Below are positions 8,381-17,428 of a stretch of 64,000 bases of DNA, piece by piece; positions within the stretch are counted from its first letter, which is position 1; the number at the start of each line of letters is the position of its first letter. Position numbers and translations under genes: made by a program. The stretch comes from Gammaproteobacteria bacterium (lineage in GTDB: Bacteria > Pseudomonadota > Gammaproteobacteria > SURF-13), in the NCBI GenBank assembly GCA_030680605.1, contig JAUXUQ010000010.1, positions 84,826-148,825 of the forward strand. Direction: 5' to 3'. The notes below the pieces were generated by a model that searched no databases, was not told the origin of the DNA, and saw nothing but the letters and a program-made list of their open reading frames with translations.

Positions 8381-9346
8381 ATGGACGAGTTGCAGCAGAA
8401 AATGCTGGGCATGGAGTTCTGCGGCATGCGCTTCAATACGCCGCTCGTGCTGCTCTCCGGTTGTGTGGGGTTCGGTGAAGAATACACGCGCGTGAATGGT
8501 TTTTCCAATCGCGACGCGGGCGCGGTGTGCCTTAAGGGGACTACTCTCGCCCCGCGCCTCGGCAATGCGCCGCACCGGGTGTGGGAAACGCCGATGGGGA
8601 TGTTGAATGCCATCGGCCTGCAAAACCCCGGTACCGAACATGTAATCAAGTCTATTCTGCCGACGCTCGATTTCAGTGAGACACGTTTCATTGCCAATTT
8701 GTCCGGTTCCACCATCGAGGAGTATGTCGAGGTCACGCGCCTGTTTGACGATTCACCCATCGACGCGATGGAGATCAATATTTCCTGCCCCAATGTGAAA
8801 GAGGGCGGTGTGGCCTTCGGCAACGACCCCGACATGTCGGCGCGCGTGGTAGCGGCTTGCCGCGCGCAGACCAGGAAGCCGCTCATCACCAAGCTCTCGC
8901 CAAATCAGACTGACATAGCCGAGAACGCGCGCCGCTGTATCGAGGCGGGCACCGATGCGTTTGCGGTCATCAACACCCTAATGGGCATGGCGATAGACAT
9001 CGAAAGGCGTACACCGGTCTTGGGTAACGGCCAGGGCGGGCTGTCTGGCCCGGCGATCAAGCCCATCGCACTGCTCAAGGTGCGTCAGGTGTATCAGGTG
9101 GCGAAGCGGCACAAGATACCCATTATCGGCCAGGGGGGCATCCTGACGGCAGAGGATGCGCTGGAGTTTCTCATTGCCGGGGCTTCCGCCATAGGCGTCG
9201 GTACGGCGCTGTTCTATGACCCGCTGGTGTGCCCAAAAATAAACACCGGCATCGCAGAGTATTTGCAACGCCACCAGTTAACTCACGTCTCGCAACTGGT
9301 GGGGTCGCTCAAGTCCTTTCCCGGCATAGACGACTGCTGCAGATAA
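8381..9346 (+). CDS. pyrD: Dihydroorotate dehydrogenase, class 1B type
   Basis: Oxidises dihydroorotate to orotate in pyrimidine synthesis. The product is 321 residues from the ATG at 8381 (ribosome site G-run 6 bases upstream); the ATG at 8375 is too close to that site. Class 1B features are the catalytic Cys in NISCPNVK near residue 130, the NTLMGMAID loop near 195, GGLSGPAIKPIAL near 220, and IGQGGI near 248. There is no N-terminal membrane helix of the class 2 enzyme usual in gammaproteobacteria. The partner PyrK electron-transfer subunit is not encoded nearby. Related 1A or dihydropyrimidine dehydrogenase-type enzymes are less likely. Confidence 0.88.
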   Translation: MDELQQKMLGMEFCGMRFNTPLVLLSGCVGFGEEYTRVNGFSNRDAGAVCLKGTTLAPRLGNAPHRVWETPMGMLNAIGLQNPGTEHVIKSILPTLDFSETRFIANLSGSTIEEYVEVTRLFDDSPIDAMEINISCPNVKEGGVAFGNDPDMSARVVAACRAQTRKPLITKLSPNQTDIAENARRCIEAGTDAFAVINTLMGMAIDIERRTPVLGNGQGGLSGPAIKPIALLKVRQVYQVAKRHKIPIIGQGGILTAEDALEFLIAGASAIGVGTALFYDPLVCPKINTGIAEYLQRHQLTHVSQLVGSLKSFPGIDDCCR

Positions 9347-9361
9347 GGCGGCGGCTTCCGT

Positions 9362-9888
9362 TCAGCGTGGTACCAGCAACTTCCGCTCCGGAAAATCAAA
9401 ATCGCGCGGGTCACCAGCAGGATAGACCTGGGCAATCACTTTCTCGTCATCACCAAACAACACGACGATGCTTTTCCACGGCAGAGGGCGCGGCCCTTCG
9501 GTGGGAAAGTAGAAGATGCGCGGTTTTCCTGCCTCATACATGATGGGTATTTGGGCCGGTTTTTCATGACCCACAAAACCGCAGGGCGCCGTCGGCGGCC
9601 GGTAATGTGACTGGATCAGATTTTTGTCCGCATCATAAAAAAAGCGCTCACATGAACCTCGGCGAGAGATACCGCTTTGACGGAGGTTACCTCCACCTTG
9701 ATCGAGGTGACGTCGTGCGTGCAATGGGTGCCGATCAGTATCGATGTGTCGCCAGCATCGGCATGTGTGATGCTGTTTATGGTGTAGCCATGGGTGTTGT
9801 CGGCCCGGCCTTCGGTGGTGATGCCCAAGAGGGCTATTAACAGGAACGGTAGAATTGTTGCGCGGTGTCTGAGTGATGGCATTAGCAT
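9362..9888 (-). pseudogene. Secreted protein gene split by a one-base frameshift
   Basis: Two overlapping reverse-strand frames make one sensible protein if joined. The first (from the ATG at 9888, GGGAG ribosome site) gives a signal peptide (cleavage near GRA, about residue 27) and a beta-rich segment ending VSLAEVHVSAFF, then stops after a few more codons. The second continues YDADKNLIQSHYRPP to the stop at 9362 and has no start of its own. They meet at seven T's (A's on the + strand, 9637-9643). The span is 527 bases; one extra T restores 528, a 175-residue protein. This may be a real mutation, slippage in a homopolymer, or a sequencing error. The family is not recognised. Confidence 0.7.
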
Positions 9889-9931
9889 ACATACTCCCTC
9901 GGGGCTTGGATAACCAGTTCTGCAGTTCAGC

Positions 9932-10792
9932 TTATTTAAATACCACGGTGCGGGCGCCATGTACCAGCACCCGGTCTTCTACATGATAGCGCACGCCGCG
10001 CGAGAGCACGTTTTTTTCCACGTCGCGCCCCAGACGAACCAGATCCTCTGCTGCCTCACTGTGATCGACGCGGATCACGTCCTGGTCGATGATGGGGCCT
10101 GCGTCGAGCTCGTGGGTGACATAGTGACAGGTGGCGCCGATCTGCTTTACCCCGCGCTCAAAGGCCTGATGGTAGGGCCGCGCGCCGACAAAGGCGGGCA
10201 GCAGGCCATGATGGATATTGATGATGCGGTTGGGGTAGGCGTTACAGAAATCATCCGGCAGGATTTGCATGTAGCGGGCGAGGACGATGGCATCCGCCGC
10301 GTGTTGTTCGCACAGGTCCAGAATTCTGGCGTGGGCAAGTTTTTTGTCGTGCGCGGTTACCGGTACATGGATATACGGGATGTCATGCCATTCCACCAGT
10401 TTCCGCAGGCTGTCGTGATTGGAAATGACGCAAGGGATGTCGAAGTCAAATTCCTTGCTGCGCCAGCGGTAGAGCAGGTCGGCGAGGCAGTGATCCTGCG
10501 TGCTCGCCAGCAGCACGATGCGTTTTTGGACAGCCGTATCGCTGACACGCCACTGCATGTTGAATGCATCGGCAATGGGGGTAAAGCGTGTGCGGAGTTC
10601 CTGGGTGTCGAACGGGAGCGATTCGGCAACGATCTCCTGGCGCAGGAAGAAATGGCCGGTGGCGGGCTCGCTGTGGCTGGCGCTTTCGCTGATGGTACCG
10701 GCATGACCGGCGATAAACGCACTCACGGCAGCGATGATGCCCGGGCGGTCGGGACAGGTGAGTGTCAGCAGGTAACGTCGCGCGGCAGTCAT
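9932..10792 (-). CDS. purU: Formyltetrahydrofolate deformylase
   Basis: Hydrolyses 10-formyl-THF to formate and THF, balancing one-carbon pools. From the ATG at 10792 the protein is 286 residues, the family norm. An N-terminal ACT domain (CPDRPGIIAAVSAF, about 10-85) precedes the formyltransferase domain with INIHHGLLPAF near residue 200, ARPYHQA near 213 and the catalytic Asp in LDAGPII near 238. In-frame starts upstream (ATG 10828, TTG 10846) add residues not seen in homologues. None of the starts has a strong ribosome site. Confidence 0.93.
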   Translation of the reverse strand: MTAARRYLLTLTCPDRPGIIAAVSAFIAGHAGTISESASHSEPATGHFFLRQEIVAESLPFDTQELRTRFTPIADAFNMQWRVSDTAVQKRIVLLASTQDHCLADLLYRWRSKEFDFDIPCVISNHDSLRKLVEWHDIPYIHVPVTAHDKKLAHARILDLCEQHAADAIVLARYMQILPDDFCNAYPNRIINIHHGLLPAFVGARPYHQAFERGVKQIGATCHYVTHELDAGPIIDQDVIRVDHSEAAEDLVRLGRDVEKNVLSRGVRYHVEDRVLVHGARTVVFK

Positions 10793-10897
10793 CAGGGCTA
10801 AGGTTTCTTGATATCCATAATGTTGCATCCTGAAGGCAGGGGGCAACAGCGGCTCTATGTTACCAAGGAGTCGCCGAGATCCATAATGCCGCGCGGG

Positions 10898-12304
10898 CTA
10901 TTCAGCCGCCGTCATGCCCAGCTCCTTGATTTTGCGCGTCAGGGTGTTGCGGCCCCAACCCAGCAGGCGTGCGGCCTCGAGCCGGCGGCCACCGGTATGT
11001 TTGAGCGCGCACTCGATCATGATGCGTTCAAAGGTCGGTGTGGTATTGGCGAGCAGGTCACTGTCGCCACGCGTGAGGCGCTGGTCTGCCCAGCGCCGCA
11101 AGGCGGACTCCCAATTTTCGCTGCCCGAGGCCTGGGCTGCGGCGGTACTCAGCTCGGGCGGCAGGTCATCCGGATGCACCACTTCGCCGACCGTCATCAC
11201 GGTAAGCCAGCGGCAGATGTTTTCCATTTGACGTACATTGCCCGGCCAATCCAGTTTGGTGAGGAAGATTTCTGTGTCAGCGCGCAGGCGTTTCGGCTTC
11301 ACACCCAGCTCCTGTGCGGCCTGCACCAGAAAATGCCGCAGCAGTAGCGGGATGTCCTCCCGTCGCTGCCGTAGCGGCGGGATGTGAATGCGGATGACGT
11401 TGAGGCGATGGAACAAATCTTCGCGGAAGCCGCCTTGCTGTACGCGTTGTTCCAGATCCTGATGGGTGGCGGCAATAATGCGCACGTTGACCTTGATCGG
11501 CTGGTGGCCGCCCACACGGTAGAATTCGCCATCGGAGAGCACGCGCAACAGCCGCGTCTGCAGCTCGGCAGGCATGTCGCCTATTTCGTCCAGAAACAGG
11601 GTACCGCCATCCGCCTGTTTAAAGCGTCCTTCGCGCTGGGTCTGTGCGCCGGTGAACGCCCCGCGCTCATGGCCGAACAGCTCCGATTCCAGCAGGTCAC
11701 GCGGGATGGCCGCCATGTTAAGGGCAATAAACGGCTTGTCCGCGCGCGGGCTGTGGCGATGCAGCGCGTGTGCGACCAGCTCCTTGCCGGTGCCGGATTC
11801 GCCGTTGATGAGCACCGTGATGTGCGAGCGTGACAGCCGCCCGATGGCGCGGAACACTTCCTGCATTGATGCAGCCTCGCCGATAATTTCCGCGCTGGCG
11901 GGTGTTTCCGTGACCGGGCGGGGCGCGCGTTGGCGCTGATGGGCAATGGCGCGCCGCACTACTTCAACGGCTTCATCGGTGTCAAAGGGCTTGGGTAGAT
12001 ACTCAAAGGCCCCGCCCTGGTAGGCCGCCACCGTGCTGTCCAGATCGGAATGGGCGGTGATGATGATGACCGGGAGTTCGGGGTAGCGCGTGTTCACTTC
12101 GGCCAGCAGTGCCAGGCCATCGGTGCCCGGCATGCGGATGTCGCTGATGAGTGCGTCGGGCTGCTCCCGCGCGAGCGCAGCGCCCACACGGGTCGCGCTG
12201 TCGAAGCAGGTGACCTCCATATTGGCCTGTTGCAGCGCCTTTTCCAGCACCCAGCGGATGGAGCGGTCATCATCGATGACCCAGACGCGATCTTTGTCAG
12301 TCAT
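10898..12304 (-). CDS. ntrC: Nitrogen regulator NtrC
   Basis: Sigma54-dependent activator of nitrogen-assimilation promoters. The 468-residue protein has a receiver domain (1-120, phospho-acceptor Asp near 55 in SDIRMPG), an AAA+ domain with Walker A GESGTGKE near 165 and the sigma54 loop GAFTGA near 213, and a C-terminal Fis-type HTH (about 420-465). It overlaps ntrB by 4 bases. Two good NtrC sites and a sigma54 promoter occur upstream of glnA in this window, so the regulator and a target are physically close. Confidence 0.97.
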   Translation of the reverse strand: MTDKDRVWVIDDDRSIRWVLEKALQQANMEVTCFDSATRVGAALAREQPDALISDIRMPGTDGLALLAEVNTRYPELPVIIITAHSDLDSTVAAYQGGAFEYLPKPFDTDEAVEVVRRAIAHQRQRAPRPVTETPASAEIIGEAASMQEVFRAIGRLSRSHITVLINGESGTGKELVAHALHRHSPRADKPFIALNMAAIPRDLLESELFGHERGAFTGAQTQREGRFKQADGGTLFLDEIGDMPAELQTRLLRVLSDGEFYRVGGHQPIKVNVRIIAATHQDLEQRVQQGGFREDLFHRLNVIRIHIPPLRQRREDIPLLLRHFLVQAAQELGVKPKRLRADTEIFLTKLDWPGNVRQMENICRWLTVMTVGEVVHPDDLPPELSTAAAQASGSENWESALRRWADQRLTRGDSDLLANTTPTFERIMIECALKHTGGRRLEAARLLGWGRNTLTRKIKELGMTAAE

Positions 12305-13356
12305 GGTTGTGCTCCGTTATCTGTCGGTAACAGCAGGGTAAAAATAGTTTCACCGGGGCGGCTGCTGCATTCAATCAGTCCGCCATGCTGATTGATGAGC
12401 CCCTGCGCGATGGAGAGGCCGAGCCCCGTGCCCTCGGCCCGTCCAGTGACCATCGGGTAAAAAATGTTATCGATCAGGTGCTCGGGAATGCCGGGACCGT
12501 TGTCGATGATGTCGATACGCGCCACCAGGCGGTGATGCTTCTGGCCGATGGTGGACTGGCGCTGAATGCGCGTGCGCAAGCGGATGACACCCTGCTCGCC
12601 GAGCATCTGCCCGGCGTTGCGCACGATATTGAGCAGGGCCTGAATGAGTTGCTCGGGGTCGGCGTCCAGCTCGGGAATGCTTACGTCATAATCGCGCTGT
12701 ACGTGTACGCCGTCCGGCACCTCTGCCAGTACCAGGCTGCGCACCCGCTCCAGCACCTCATGGATGTTGGTGGCGCGGCGCTGAGGCAGGCCTTGGGGCC
12801 CGAGCATGCGCTTGAGCAGATTTTGCAGCCGGTCAGCTTCGCCGATAATGATGCGCGTATATTCCCGCAGGCCTTCCGAGGATAGCTCGCGCTCCAGCAA
12901 TTGTGCCGCGCCGCGCAAGCCGCCGAGCGGGTTGTTGATTTCATGCGCCAGCCCGCGCAGCACGGCGCGGTGTGCATGGTGTTGCGCCAGCAGATGTTCC
13001 TCGCGCGTGATACGCAGGTGCTGATCGACGCGGCTGAGTTCCAGCAGCAGCTCCTGCTCGCTGAGGGGTGTGGCAACGGCATCGAGCGTCGACAGCGTGC
13101 CATCGGCGAGGCGTAGCTGTAACTCTCGCTCGGTGAACGGATGTAGTGTGGCGAGCGCACGCTGCATGGAGTTGGTGAAGGTGGTGGCATCCGGCATGAG
13201 GTCACGTGCCGCCACACCACGCATCTGGCGGGCGCTGCTGGCGAACAACATTTCACCCGCCGGATTGGTATAACGCAGGCGTAACGTACGGTCGAACAGC
13301 AATACCGCAGTATTGAGGTTTTCGATGATGCTTGAATAGAGTGCTGTGCGTGTCAT
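12301..13356 (-). CDS. ntrB: Nitrogen sensor histidine kinase NtrB
   Basis: Cytosolic kinase/phosphatase that sets NtrC phosphorylation under PII control. The 351 residues contain an N-terminal PAS domain (about 5-110), the HisKA motif LAHEINNPLGGLRGAAQ with its phospho-His near 138, and a HATPase domain with the N, G1 and G2 boxes (NIVRNA, DNGPGI, GTGLGLSIAQ). No membrane segment is present, as expected. Overlap with ntrC implies coupled translation. Confidence 0.96.
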   Translation of the reverse strand: MTRTALYSSIIENLNTAVLLFDRTLRLRYTNPAGEMLFASSARQMRGVAARDLMPDATTFTNSMQRALATLHPFTERELQLRLADGTLSTLDAVATPLSEQELLLELSRVDQHLRITREEHLLAQHHAHRAVLRGLAHEINNPLGGLRGAAQLLERELSSEGLREYTRIIIGEADRLQNLLKRMLGPQGLPQRRATNIHEVLERVRSLVLAEVPDGVHVQRDYDVSIPELDADPEQLIQALLNIVRNAGQMLGEQGVIRLRTRIQRQSTIGQKHHRLVARIDIIDNGPGIPEHLIDNIFYPMVTGRAEGTGLGLSIAQGLINQHGGLIECSSRPGETIFTLLLPTDNGAQP

Positions 13357-13514
13357 GGGTATTGCAGCCGTTACCCGGCCAGTGCAAGAATTAAACCAGC
13401 GCCCGAGCTGGGACAGTAATACTTATAATAAACAGTATATTAAGTGAACCGACCACATACCGGTTCAAGCCTTGCGAGGTTACAGGATAGACTAAAGCGG
13501 GGCGTATTGCACCA

Positions 13515-14144
13515 TTATGGTGCGTCTGGGGCGGGGTAGGCAGGTGGGTTGAAGTTAGGCGCCATCAGTGGGCCAGCCTTGATGAATTGTGCCGAGTGTC
13601 GCTTCATGTGGAAGGTGACAGTGGACGAGGTGATCAGTTCGCCTTGTTTGGCATCGAGTACGACGGCTTGCAGTGTGTGCGTGCCACGGTCGGCATTTTT
13701 TAATTGAAATGTTGGCGAGGTGTAGCGGTCCGGCAAGGGTTGGCCGTCAAGCAAGACCTTGATGCTGTGTCCCCACTGCGAATCCCACTCAGGCACCGTC
13801 ACCACCATCACTTCGACGTTGCCGGTGTTTTCGCGTACGGTAGCGTCGTTTGCGGGGGTCACGATCGAAAGTGAAGTGTAGCCTTTGAAGGAGGGCGCGG
13901 CATTCTGTGCCCCGTCCTCCGGCACGCTGGCGGCAGGCGCGGTGGTGGAGGTGGTCGCAGGTGCTGGCAGTGGTGTCGCGGGGGGGAATTTTGGCAGATC
14001 GACTTCAGTTGCGCCCGGCTGTGGCTGATCAGAGTAAGTCACCCTGCCATCGGGACCGACCGACTTGTACACAGCGCCAAACACTGTCAGCGGCACGGTC
14101 ATGCCAACAAGGATCAGCACTAGACGCGATGCGTAGACGTGCAT
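13515..14144 (-). CDS. DUF4124 domain-containing secreted protein
   Basis: A 209-residue protein with a signal peptide (about 1-24) followed by a DUF4124 domain (AVYKSVGPDGRVTYSDQP, about 24-50), a Pro/Thr/Ala-rich linker, and a beta-sandwich-like C-terminal half with an LDGQPLPDRY motif. DUF4124 proteins are common, poorly studied envelope proteins of proteobacteria. It starts 8 bases after the bactofilin stop, so it is the third gene of an M23-bactofilin-DUF4124 unit. Confidence 0.85.
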   Translation of the reverse strand: MHVYASRLVLILVGMTVPLTVFGAVYKSVGPDGRVTYSDQPQPGATEVDLPKFPPATPLPAPATTSTTAPAASVPEDGAQNAAPSFKGYTSLSIVTPANDATVRENTGNVEVMVVTVPEWDSQWGHSIKVLLDGQPLPDRYTSPTFQLKNADRGTHTLQAVVLDAKQGELITSSTVTFHMKRHSAQFIKAGPLMAPNFNPPAYPAPDAP

Positions 14145-14152
14145 GGTGTCAG

Positions 14153-14581
14153 TCAGGCGTGCTGAGCGAAGCGATCCGGGGTCTCAAGCGTGGTGATGGG
14201 AGATCCGGTATCAGTCTGTGTATCAGCATGTTTGCACTGGCCATCGAAATGAGCCCCGGTTTCAATCCCCAGCGTGTTGTGCCACACGATGTTGCCCCTG
14301 ACCTTGGCGGTTTGGGAAAGCTGCACGATGTCGGAGTTAATCAGACCCCGCACTTCGCCCTGAATGATGATCTCGCGAGTGCGTATATCGCCCACGACAT
14401 GGGCGTGTTCCCCGACTGTCAGCTTGTCGGCGCTGATGTTGCCGTTCACAGTGCCGTCAATATGTATTTCACCTTCGGTAGTGAGATCGCCGGTGATGGT
14501 GAGGTCTGCGCCCAAAATGGAGGGGGCGTTACTATGCTTGTGCTTGTTCAAGGGCGTACCCTCGTTATTCCTGAAAAACAT
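14153..14581 (-). CDS. Bactofilin
   Basis: Polymer-forming cytoskeletal protein linked to cell shape and local peptidoglycan synthesis. The 142 residues hold a bactofilin beta-helix (about 20-115) with the regular repeats SILGADLTITGDLTTEGEI, VNGNI, VGDI and VRG. The N- and C-terminal tails are short and disordered. It overlaps the end of the M23 peptidase gene by 17 bases, the usual bactofilin-LytM peptidase pairing in which the filament positions the hydrolase. Confidence 0.93.
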   Translation of the reverse strand: MFFRNNEGTPLNKHKHSNAPSILGADLTITGDLTTEGEIHIDGTVNGNISADKLTVGEHAHVVGDIRTREIIIQGEVRGLINSDIVQLSQTAKVRGNIVWHNTLGIETGAHFDGQCKHADTQTDTGSPITTLETPDRFAQHA

Positions 14582-15608
14582 ACTTGCCAGCTTTCAGAAA
14601 CGAGGCCGGATCCTGCTGTTCACCCTGGAACATCACTTCATAGTGCAAGTGCGGGCCGGTGCTGCGGCCGGACGAGCCTACCAACCCGATTTTTTGGTGC
14701 AGGGCAACCTTGTCGCCGGGCTTGACCAGCAATTTGTTCATATGACCGTGACGTGTGGTCAGGCCGAGGCCATGATCGATTTCCACCATGTAACCATAGG
14801 CATCATGGTGGTCAGCGAAGGTGATCTCACCTGGCGCGGTAGAATAAACAGGTGTGTTGCGTGGGGCGGAGAGATCAAGGCCGCTATGCATGGCCCATCG
14901 ACCGGTAAAGGGATCGCGGCGTTTGCCGAATTGGCTCGACAGGTAGCCAGTGTTGAGCGGGGCAGCGACCGGTAGCCGCTCAAACAACCCTTCGAGGTTT
15001 GCCCACCTGTTCATCTGGGTTTCGAGTTCGAGCACGCTATCTTCGAACACATCCTGCATGTTAGTAAAGAGGCTGCTGGTCTTTTTGGGGTCTGGGCTGG
15101 TTTTAAGATAGGGACCACCCACCCCGGAATCTTTCTTTTTGCTCAGTGCGCCAATATCCAGGCCTGTGAGCTTGATCGCCTTTTCCAGCCGGTCGGCGTT
15201 TGCCTTGGTGCGTTCCTGGAGCTGTGCCATCAGGCTGACCTGAGCGTCCTTGATCTGGGCCGTCTGGTTAAGGGCGGCTGAGAGTTGTGCATGCAGCGCA
15301 GTGACATCGTTGCTCAGGCTGTGAGCTTGGGCCTGGGCGCTATCGCGCTCGGCAGCGAGGCGGGCAATCAAGGCTTCCTTTGAGGACAGGGCCTTGCGGT
15401 AGGATGCGACCATGTCCGAGTAGGGCAGTGACTTGATCCAGGCTGCGCTTGCCAACATGACCGCTATCAGTACCAGCAAACTGAGCGCCAGCTGGAGGTT
15501 GCGTGACACGGAAATATAACGCACCCGCCCGTGACAGCGATACAGGAATTGTCGCTCCGGGAAAAGCCTGTTTACATGAAAAGTAATAATTTGTTGAAGG
15601 AGTTGCAC
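14565..15608 (-). CDS. Bactofilin-linked M23 peptidoglycan endopeptidase
   Basis: Membrane-anchored LytM-type metallopeptidase. From the GTG at 15608 (AAGGAG 6 bases upstream) it is 347 residues: one transmembrane helix (about 38-58), a coiled coil (about 70-150), and an M23 domain (about 225-330) with intact zinc ligands (MHSGLDLSAP, HGHMNKL, HLHYEV). An upstream in-frame ATG at 15689 would add 27 residues with a poorer ribosome site, so it is the alternative start. Unlike EnvC in this window, it should be enzymatically active. It overlaps the bactofilin gene. Confidence 0.88.
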   Translation of the reverse strand: MQLLQQIITFHVNRLFPERQFLYRCHGRVRYISVSRNLQLALSLLVLIAVMLASAAWIKSLPYSDMVASYRKALSSKEALIARLAAERDSAQAQAHSLSNDVTALHAQLSAALNQTAQIKDAQVSLMAQLQERTKANADRLEKAIKLTGLDIGALSKKKDSGVGGPYLKTSPDPKKTSSLFTNMQDVFEDSVLELETQMNRWANLEGLFERLPVAAPLNTGYLSSQFGKRRDPFTGRWAMHSGLDLSAPRNTPVYSTAPGEITFADHHDAYGYMVEIDHGLGLTTRHGHMNKLLVKPGDKVALHQKIGLVGSSGRSTGPHLHYEVMFQGEQQDPASFLKAGKYVFQE

Positions 15609-15768
15609 AGCCCGCTCCTTGGCGGCTTTCGAGTTTGTTGTTTCAATCGGACGATTAAAGTACATCCCCCTCTGGATTGCAAGTCTCATGAGGGCGCCTT
15701 TAAGACAGAGTATAAGCTGTCTGCCCTGTGCTTAACTGTGCTGGAGCCGCTATGGCCCCGCAAACTGG

Positions 15769-15798
15769 AATCCAACGCCCCCCAGGGGGGCGTTGGAT
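15769..15798 (-). terminator. Strong hairpin after glnA
   Basis: AATCCAACGCCCCCC pairs with GGGGGGCGTTGGATT almost without a loop, 21 bases beyond the glnA stop. The T-run lies on the + strand side (GGATTTTTC); on the glnA strand the hairpin is followed by CCAGTTTG. It probably ends glnA transcription and may work in both directions. Confidence 0.65.
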
Positions 15799-15818
15799 TT
15801 TTCAGCCGTGCTGTTGTC

Positions 15819-17225
15819 TTAGAGGCTGTAGTACAGATCGTATTCGATCGGGTGGGTGGTCATGCGCAGACGCGTGACTTCCTGCATCTTGAGGTCGATG
15901 TAGGAATCAATCATGTCGTTGCTGAACACGCCACCGGCGGTGAGGAACTTGCGATCCTTGTCCAGTTGCTCGAGCGCCATGTCGAGCGAGTGGCATACCT
16001 TCGGAATCTTCTTGTCTTCTTCCGGCGGCAGGTCGTACAAATCCTTGTCCATGGCCTCGCCCGGGTGAATCTTGTTCTGGATGCCGTCCAGGCCCGCCAT
16101 CACCATCGCGCTGAAGGCGAGGTAGGGGTTGGCGCTCGGGTCAGGGAAGCGTACTTCGATACGGCGTGCCTTGGGGTTGGAGACATAGGGGATGCGGATC
16201 GAGGCAGAGCGGTTGCGTGCGGAGTAGGCCAGCATCACCGGGGCCTCAAAGCCCGGTACCAGACGCTTGTAGCTGTTGGTGCCCGGATTGCAGAAGGCAT
16301 TCAGTGCGCGCGCGTGCTTGATGATGCCACCAATGTAATACAGGGCCAGGTCAGACAACCCGCCGTACTTGCTGCCGGTGAACAGGTTCTTGCCACCCTT
16401 GGCGAGCGACTGATGGCAGTGCATGCCGGAACCGTTATCACCTACCAGTGGCTTGGGCATGAAGGTGGCCGTCTTGCCAAATTGATGGGCGACGTTCATC
16501 ACCACATATTTCAGAATCAGGATTTCATCGGCCTTGCGGGTCAGTGTGCTGAACTGGGTGGCGATTTCATTCTGGTTGGCGGTGGCCACTTCGTGGTGAT
16601 GGGCCTCCACGATCAGACCCATGTCTTCCAGCGCGAGCGACATTGCAGAGCGGATGTCCTGTGAGGAGTCGACCGGGGGCACGGGGAAGTAGCCGCCCTT
16701 GACGCCGGGGCGGTGGCCGATGTTGCCGCCTTCGAAGACCTTTTCCGAGTTCCATGAGGCCTCTTCGGAGTCTACCTTGACGAAGGAGCCGCTCATGTCG
16801 GAGCCCCAGCGCACATCGTCGAAAATGAAGAACTCGGGCTCGGGACCGAAGTAGGCGGTGTCGGCAATGCCGGTGGATTTCAGGTAGGTCTCGCAGCGCT
16901 GTGCGAGCGAGCGCGGATCACGCTCATAGCCCTTCATCGTCGAAGGCTCGACAATGTTGCAGCGCAGCAGCAGCGTGGACTCGTCCATGAAAGGGTCCAT
17001 CACGGCGCTGTTGGGGTCGGGCATCAGAATCATGTCGGATTCGTTGATGTGCTTCCAGCCGGCGATGGACGAGCCGTCAAACATCTTGCCGTCCTTGAAC
17101 AGCGAGGCATCAACAGTGTGTGCGGGGCAGGAGACGTGCTGCTCTTTGCCCTTGGTGTCACAAAAACGGAAATCAACAAACTTGACGTTGTTGTCCTTCA
17201 TCATCTTTAAAACTTTTGCAGACAT
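15819..17225 (-). CDS. glnA: Glutamine synthetase, type I
   Basis: ATP-dependent synthesis of glutamine from glutamate and ammonia. The protein is 468 residues from the ATG at 17225, which has TTGGGAGG 4 bases upstream; the TTG at 17237 lies within that site and is rejected. Visible signatures are DGSSIAGW near 50, [12 protein letters not shown] near 128, the ATP motif [10 protein letters not shown] near 265, and the adenylylation-loop tyrosine in DLYDLPPEE near 398, so GlnE-type control is likely. The promoter region carries a sigma54 site and two NtrC boxes. Confidence 0.97.
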   Translation of the reverse strand: MSAKVLKMMKDNNVKFVDFRFCDTKGKEQHVSCPAHTVDASLFKDGKMFDGSSIAGWKHINESDMILMPDPNSAVMDPFMDESTLLLRCNIVEPSTMKGYERDPRSLAQRCETYLKSTGIADTAYFGPEPEFFIFDDVRWGSDMSGSFVKVDSEEASWNSEKVFEGGNIGHRPGVKGGYFPVPPVDSSQDIRSAMSLALEDMGLIVEAHHHEVATANQNEIATQFSTLTRKADEILILKYVVMNVAHQFGKTATFMPKPLVGDNGSGMHCHQSLAKGGKNLFTGSKYGGLSDLALYYIGGIIKHARALNAFCNPGTNSYKRLVPGFEAPVMLAYSARNRSASIRIPYVSNPKARRIEVRFPDPSANPYLAFSAMVMAGLDGIQNKIHPGEAMDKDLYDLPPEEDKKIPKVCHSLDMALEQLDKDRKFLTAGGVFSNDMIDSYIDLKMQEVTRLRMTTHPIEYDLYYSL

Positions 17226-17296
17226 GATGCCTCCCAAGTGATGTACACAGCGCCGCGTGGCTAAAATCGGCGCAATCGAATAATACCGCCCATTTT

Positions 17297-17312
17297 TGCA
17301 CGAAATATGCCA
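17297..17312 (-). promoter_or_regulatory. Sigma54 (-24/-12) promoter of glnA
   Basis: On the glnA strand the sequence is TGGCATATTTCGTGCA. It has GG and GC separated by exactly 10 bases and matches the TGGCAY-N5-TTGCW consensus except for one base of the -12 TT. It lies about 72 bases upstream of the glnA ATG and downstream of two NtrC boxes, equivalent to glnAp2 of enteric bacteria. Confidence 0.85.
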
Positions 17313-17366
17313 TAGGGGGAATCCCTTAATTTAACGGGAGTTTTTGAAACGCGCGGCGCAGAAAGA

Positions 17367-17381
17367 GCACCTTTACGGTGC
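17367..17381. promoter_or_regulatory. NtrC-binding site, proximal
   Basis: GCACC-TTTAC-GGTGC, a perfect match to the GCACY-N5-RGTGC NtrC dyad. It is centred about 70 bases upstream of the sigma54 element of glnA, the expected enhancer distance. Confidence 0.82.
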
Positions 17382-17396
17382 GTCAGTGTATTGGAT

Positions 17397-17411
17397 GCAC
17401 TTTTTTGGTGC
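17397..17411. promoter_or_regulatory. NtrC-binding site, distal
   Basis: GCACT-TTTTT-GGTGC, a second NtrC dyad 30 bases (about three helical turns) from the first, on the same face of the helix. Paired sites allow cooperative NtrC oligomer binding, as at enteric glnAp2. Confidence 0.82.
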
Positions 17412-17428
17412 TATGCGCCAGGAGGGTT

